A DNA stretch of 64,000 bases from Gillisella taibaishanensis (GTDB lineage: Bacteria > Pseudomonadota > Alphaproteobacteria > Rhizobiales > Rhizobiaceae), in the NCBI RefSeq assembly GCF_001938985.1, contig NZ_MKIN01000026.1, forward strand, positions 81,903-145,902, written 5' to 3'. This document shows, one piece after another, positions 59,255 to 64,000 of this stretch (its first letter is position 1; each line of letters starts with the position of its first letter). The notes under the pieces were generated by a model. That model worked only from the letters and a program-made list of their open reading frames with translations, was not told where the DNA came from and did no database searches. The position numbers and the translations under genes were made by a program.

Positions 59255-61513
59255 TCATTCGGCGGCTTCAGAGAAGCCGACTCCGTCATCCATGCCGTCA
59301 TCGTCGGCATGCCGGTGGCCGGGACCTTCCTCCCACGCCTCCGCACCGAAAGGACCGACGTCCCCGGCAAAAGCCGGGTGAGACGCATCTGCATCCGCGA
59401 TGCCGTCCGCCTGCGAGGTTGGCACGGCGGGACGCTCCGTCCGCAGAAGCGGCGGCAACCAGCCGGTACGCCCGAGAAGCTGCTCGGCAGCCTCGGCCAT
59501 CGGCGCTTTCTTCATGTCTGCGATCCGCTCCGCTGCCTCGTCACCGCAAGCTTCCCGCACGGCGGCAAGGATGTGCGCCTTGGTGACGCGGCCAAGATAG
59601 CTGCGAGCGGTCGGCCTCCAATGCTGGCTCATGTCGAGAGCGAGCACCGCCGCCAACCTGTCGGCGGTGCGCTGCGCCCGCGGGCGCTGCTCCCAAGGCT
59701 GTTTGACGGCATTGACGGTCAAGGATGCGCAATGGGCAAAGAGCGCCATGACGCTGGCCTGATCCAATCCGGTGATGAAGTCCCAGAGATCGGCCACGTC
59801 GCGCGGCATGTCGGTCGCCCAACCCGCATGACGATCCGCCAGCATCCTTGCCGCCGCCGTATCCTCGATGCCGTCGGCGTGACCGGAAAGCGGGGCACTC
59901 ATGGGCCGGATTTCGAGAACGTTGGCCTCGACGCCGCGATAGAAGGTCTGGGCGGCGAGCGCGTGGGTAACGGCAATCAGCGCGATTTCCGGCTGTTCGC
60001 CAACCGCAAGGCGAAGGCCAAGTGTGCGATGCGCCGTCAGGTCGCGGGTGAGAATGTCGGAAACCGGCTGCGCCGCATCACCTTCATCTTCCTCCCGCGC
60101 AGGATCACCGCCCTGCCCGTCTGTATCCGCAATGACTTCACCGTCCGCATTGACGCGCACGCCATCGATGACGGTTTCGCCGTTCTCGATGCCATCCGCT
60201 TCGGGTTGCGACTTCTCATCTTCGGGCCGGATGAAGCCGCGCTCGATGCGGGCCGCGCCTTCGTAGTTGAGCGAGACGAATGCGCCGCCGCAGCCGACTG
60301 CCTCCGGATCGTAGGCGTGCCGCATGGCGTCAAGGCGCTCGATTTCCGCTTCAAGCTCCTTGAAGCGCTGATCGACATCGGGCGGCAAGTCTTCGTCGGT
60401 GTTCTCCCATTCCGCCGTCAGAGCATCAAATTCCGTCTGTGCCGCCTCGCGAGCGGCAAGGTCTTCCGCCGACATATCGACCGGCTGCGGATAGACACGG
60501 CGGAGGCCATGAGCATGCGGATAGTCGATGAAGGCTTCCGTCCATTTCCAACCCTCCGCCGCCCGTAGATCGGCGGCGATACTCTCCAGCTTTTCGAGGA
60601 CGAGCCGGTCCAGAAGCACGGCGTCCTCGAAATAGCCGCCACGATCCTCGGTAAAGAGGTCGCGCAGGATCGTGCCGCCAGCCTCGATATAGGCTTCCGC
60701 GCCAACGAAGATCGCCTTGCGGTCGTTGGCCTGCACATGCGTGCGGGTGAGTTCCCGCCGGATGATGTAGGCTTCGCGGTTGTAACCGAGGCCGTCATAG
60801 ACCTGCTCCTGCCGCGCATGATCGTCGGTGACGGCAAAGGCCATCAACTGATCGAGGTTGAGGTCGCCGTCGCGATAGACCTGCATCAGCTTCGGGCTGA
60901 CGGCGCCCAAACGCAGCCGCTGCTTGACGACATGCGCGGTGACGCCGAAACGGGCGGCGATTTCTTCCGCTCCCCAACCACGCTGTTCGGCAAGCTCCCG
61001 GAAAGCCTCGAATTGGTCTGCAGGCAGGAGGTTGCTGCGCGTCACGTTCTCGTCCAAGCTGATTTCGAAGGGGTCGTTTCCCGTGTCGATGACGCAACGG
61101 ACCGGTTCATCCTGCGCGATCTCCTTGCGCTTGGCGCGCAACGCCTGCGCCAGCCTGCGGCCCTCGCCGATGGTGACGAAGTAGAAGCCGGTCGGCTCGC
61201 CATCGGGACCGAACTCCGGTTCGACGACGAGGTTCTGCAAGATGCCCTTGGCGGCGATGCTCGCCGCATAGGTTTCGACCGTCTCGTTGCTGTGCGGGGT
61301 CTTGCGCGCATTACGCGGCGACTTCTTGAGCCTGTCGAGCGGGATCAGGATTTCCGCGCCGCTCGTTGATTCTGCCGCAATGCTTTTTGGAGCGAGCAGA
61401 GCCGCAATCACATCCGCCGATACGTCTCCGATGCTGATGACGTTTTCGTCCGTTGCCACATCTTCAGCCGTCGTGGTCGTGACGGCCTTCGCCTTCTTCG
61501 CTGTCCTTGCCAT
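59255..61513 (-). CDS. Large ParB-like protein of rhizobial plasmids
   Basis: A 752-residue protein with a ParB N-terminal nuclease/CTPase-like domain (EILIPLDRLKKSPRNARKTP, YAASIAAKGILQNLVVEPEF, FYFVTIGEGRRLAQALRAKR, NVTRSNLLPADQFEAF) and a ParB HTH (GWGAEEIAARFGVTAHVVKQ, RLRLGAVSPKLMQVYRDGDL). The C-terminal 450 residues are helical and acidic (LEAEIERLDAMRHAYDPEAV) and end in a low-complexity Asp/Gly stretch. Such ParB-domain proteins of rhizobial plasmids lack a ParA partner and probably do not segregate DNA; a transcription or anti-restriction role is possible. Start 61513 (MARTAKKAK) is chosen; the open frame to 61615 runs through the leader. Confidence 0.88.
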   Translation of the reverse strand: MARTAKKAKAVTTTTAEDVATDENVISIGDVSADVIAALLAPKSIAAESTSGAEILIPLDRLKKSPRNARKTPHSNETVETYAASIAAKGILQNLVVEPEFGPDGEPTGFYFVTIGEGRRLAQALRAKRKEIAQDEPVRCVIDTGNDPFEISLDENVTRSNLLPADQFEAFRELAEQRGWGAEEIAARFGVTAHVVKQRLRLGAVSPKLMQVYRDGDLNLDQLMAFAVTDDHARQEQVYDGLGYNREAYIIRRELTRTHVQANDRKAIFVGAEAYIEAGGTILRDLFTEDRGGYFEDAVLLDRLVLEKLESIAADLRAAEGWKWTEAFIDYPHAHGLRRVYPQPVDMSAEDLAAREAAQTEFDALTAEWENTDEDLPPDVDQRFKELEAEIERLDAMRHAYDPEAVGCGGAFVSLNYEGAARIERGFIRPEDEKSQPEADGIENGETVIDGVRVNADGEVIADTDGQGGDPAREEDEGDAAQPVSDILTRDLTAHRTLGLRLAVGEQPEIALIAVTHALAAQTFYRGVEANVLEIRPMSAPLSGHADGIEDTAAARMLADRHAGWATDMPRDVADLWDFITGLDQASVMALFAHCASLTVNAVKQPWEQRPRAQRTADRLAAVLALDMSQHWRPTARSYLGRVTKAHILAAVREACGDEAAERIADMKKAPMAEAAEQLLGRTGWLPPLLRTERPAVPTSQADGIADADASHPAFAGDVGPFGAEAWEEGPGHRHADDDGMDDGVGFSEAAE

Positions 61514-61534
61514 TGTTCCAATCCTTTCACCGTT

Positions 61535-61749
61535 AATGCCGGAGGCATGTCCCCGACATGCCTCCCGGGGGCGCGTGAGCGCGCGGGGATGGAGGGGGCA
61601 AATGCCGGCGAGCATCGCCGGGCTGCCAGGTCGAGCGGGACGGATCGGAACTCTAAAGGGGATCGTCGCCCTGCGCCGGCTTGCGAGCCTGCGGCCCTGC
61701 CATGCGCAGGCGGCGTTTGCTGGGGAGCAAGGGGGAAGACCCCTTGGCT
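61535..61749 (-). repeat. Structured leader, copy 2 (upstream of ParB-like gene)
   Basis: Second copy of the 55114-55328 element. The hairpin reads GGCATGTC/GACATGCC with loop GGG, one base pair longer and one loop base shorter than copy 1, so the stem is kept although the bases differ. The CCTGC/GCAGG and GGGGAGC/GCTACCC-type stems are also present. It occupies most of the 516 bp between the ParB-like gene and the small ORF at 62030; the rest (61750-62029) shows only a likely promoter region. Confidence 0.7.
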
Positions 61750-62029
61750 ACCCGCTCGGCCGGTCGCCTTTTGGCTTGTTTTCGTAGAAAAAAGTGAGAG
61801 AAAAAATCGACTTTGGGGGATTCGCCTGTCGCAATTTTCCGCTATGGTTACGCCCGAGCTTGCTGTCCCCGCCGCATAGACTACGACCGGATGCGCGCGC
61901 GACACAGGTAAATCAGTGCTATGCGCCGGAGTTCGCCGTAATGCCCGGGAATTCGCATTCACAAACAAGGGCTCTCGCCCCAGTCTTCGACAGGAACGGG
62001 TCGACCCGTTTTCTGGCGAGGATTGCGCG

Positions 62030-62224
62030 GTGGCAAAGCGGAAAGGGAGCGCAGCAGGGAGCGTCCGGGTGGTTCTTCGACCATCCGAGACCATGCCGAC
62101 CTACGATCCCGCAAAGCCCGATGCGCGCCTTCGCGACTTCGTCCGCCTGCTGGCGCGGCAAGCCGCGCGCAAATTCGTCGAAGCCGAACGGGAGCGCGCA
62201 TCCCGCGATCACCTCCCGGACTAG
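62030..62224 (+). CDS. Small ORF before the recombinase
   Basis: A 64-residue basic protein, MAKRKGSAAGSVRVVLRPSE then TYDPAKPDARLRDFVRLLAR and a charged helix QAARKFVEAERERASRD. GTG 62030 has GAGG 9 nt upstream; ATG 62093 would give 43 residues. It ends 12 bp before the recombinase ATG. Small ORFs of this sort precede recombinase genes in rhizobial elements and could help the recombinase; no function is known to me. Confidence 0.6.
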   Translation: MAKRKGSAAGSVRVVLRPSETMPTYDPAKPDARLRDFVRLLARQAARKFVEAERERASRDHLPD

Positions 62225-62236
62225 GGAGATCGCCGC

Positions 62237-63997
<1,761 letters not shown>

Positions 63998-64000
63998 GTA

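Noticed and set aside
61616..61700. N-terminal extension of the ParB-like and DUF932 proteins through the leaders
   Set aside because: The extra residues are translations of the repeated leader; internal ATGs (61513, 55092) have good ribosome binding sites and start the family homology.

Overview
The window looks like one end of an integrative and conjugative element (ICE) in an alphaproteobacterium of the Rhizobiales. Evidence: high-GC coding, an RP4/Ti-type trb mating-pair system in the order seen in rhizobial elements, the DUF2840, DUF736, DUF6499, DUF2285, DUF932 and large ParB genes typical of rhizobial plasmids and ICEs, and an initiator tRNA-Met(CAT) with the C1:A72 mismatch at the right edge (63921-63997). 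A large serine recombinase gene runs into that tRNA. The left edge cuts trbI, so the element continues leftward.

Layout. (1) 1-9402: trbB-C-D-E-J-K-L-F-G-I on the minus strand, almost every junction overlapping. (2) 9593-43320: about 33 kb of catabolic cargo lying between trbB and copG/traG, which are normally neighbours. It holds a LysR regulator; the complete beta-hydroxyaspartate cycle (bhcA-D with divergent bhcR); glycolate oxidase glcDEF; a chemoreceptor; a ribose-type ABC importer; an amidase; a SnoaL-like protein; an FAD dehydrogenase; a Tm-1-like/TIM-barrel gene set of unknown function; a TIM-barrel/AAA+/Fis-type regulator; and a carbohydrate-type ABC operon with kinase, SDR and HAD enzymes. 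(3) 43509-51622: copG, traG, relaxase, a lytic transglycosylase, DUF736, traF, DUF2840, iterons and repA. (4) 51637-53688: an excision-control module resembling rdfS/fseA/qseM/qseC of ICEMlSymR7A, with an apparent +1 frameshift site in the fseA-like gene. (5) 53911-61749: a plasmid-like accessory block (DUF932, HTH-ImmA/IrrE pair, second DUF736, ParB-like protein) with two copies of a structured leader. (6) 62030-63997: a small ORF, the recombinase and the tRNA.

How it may work together. The cargo would import and oxidise compounds down to glycolate and glyoxylate (GlcDEF). The BHA cycle then converts two glyoxylate to oxaloacetate without losing carbon. Four minus-strand cargo operons share a tandem upstream element (GRGTAA repeated with a 10-bp period), always in the same orientation and about 110-190 bp before the start codon, which suggests one regulon over glcDEF, the amidase/importer set, the Tm-1 set and the carbohydrate operon. 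The bhc operon has its own regulator and inverted repeats. All assignments come from reading sequence and translations; no database search was run.
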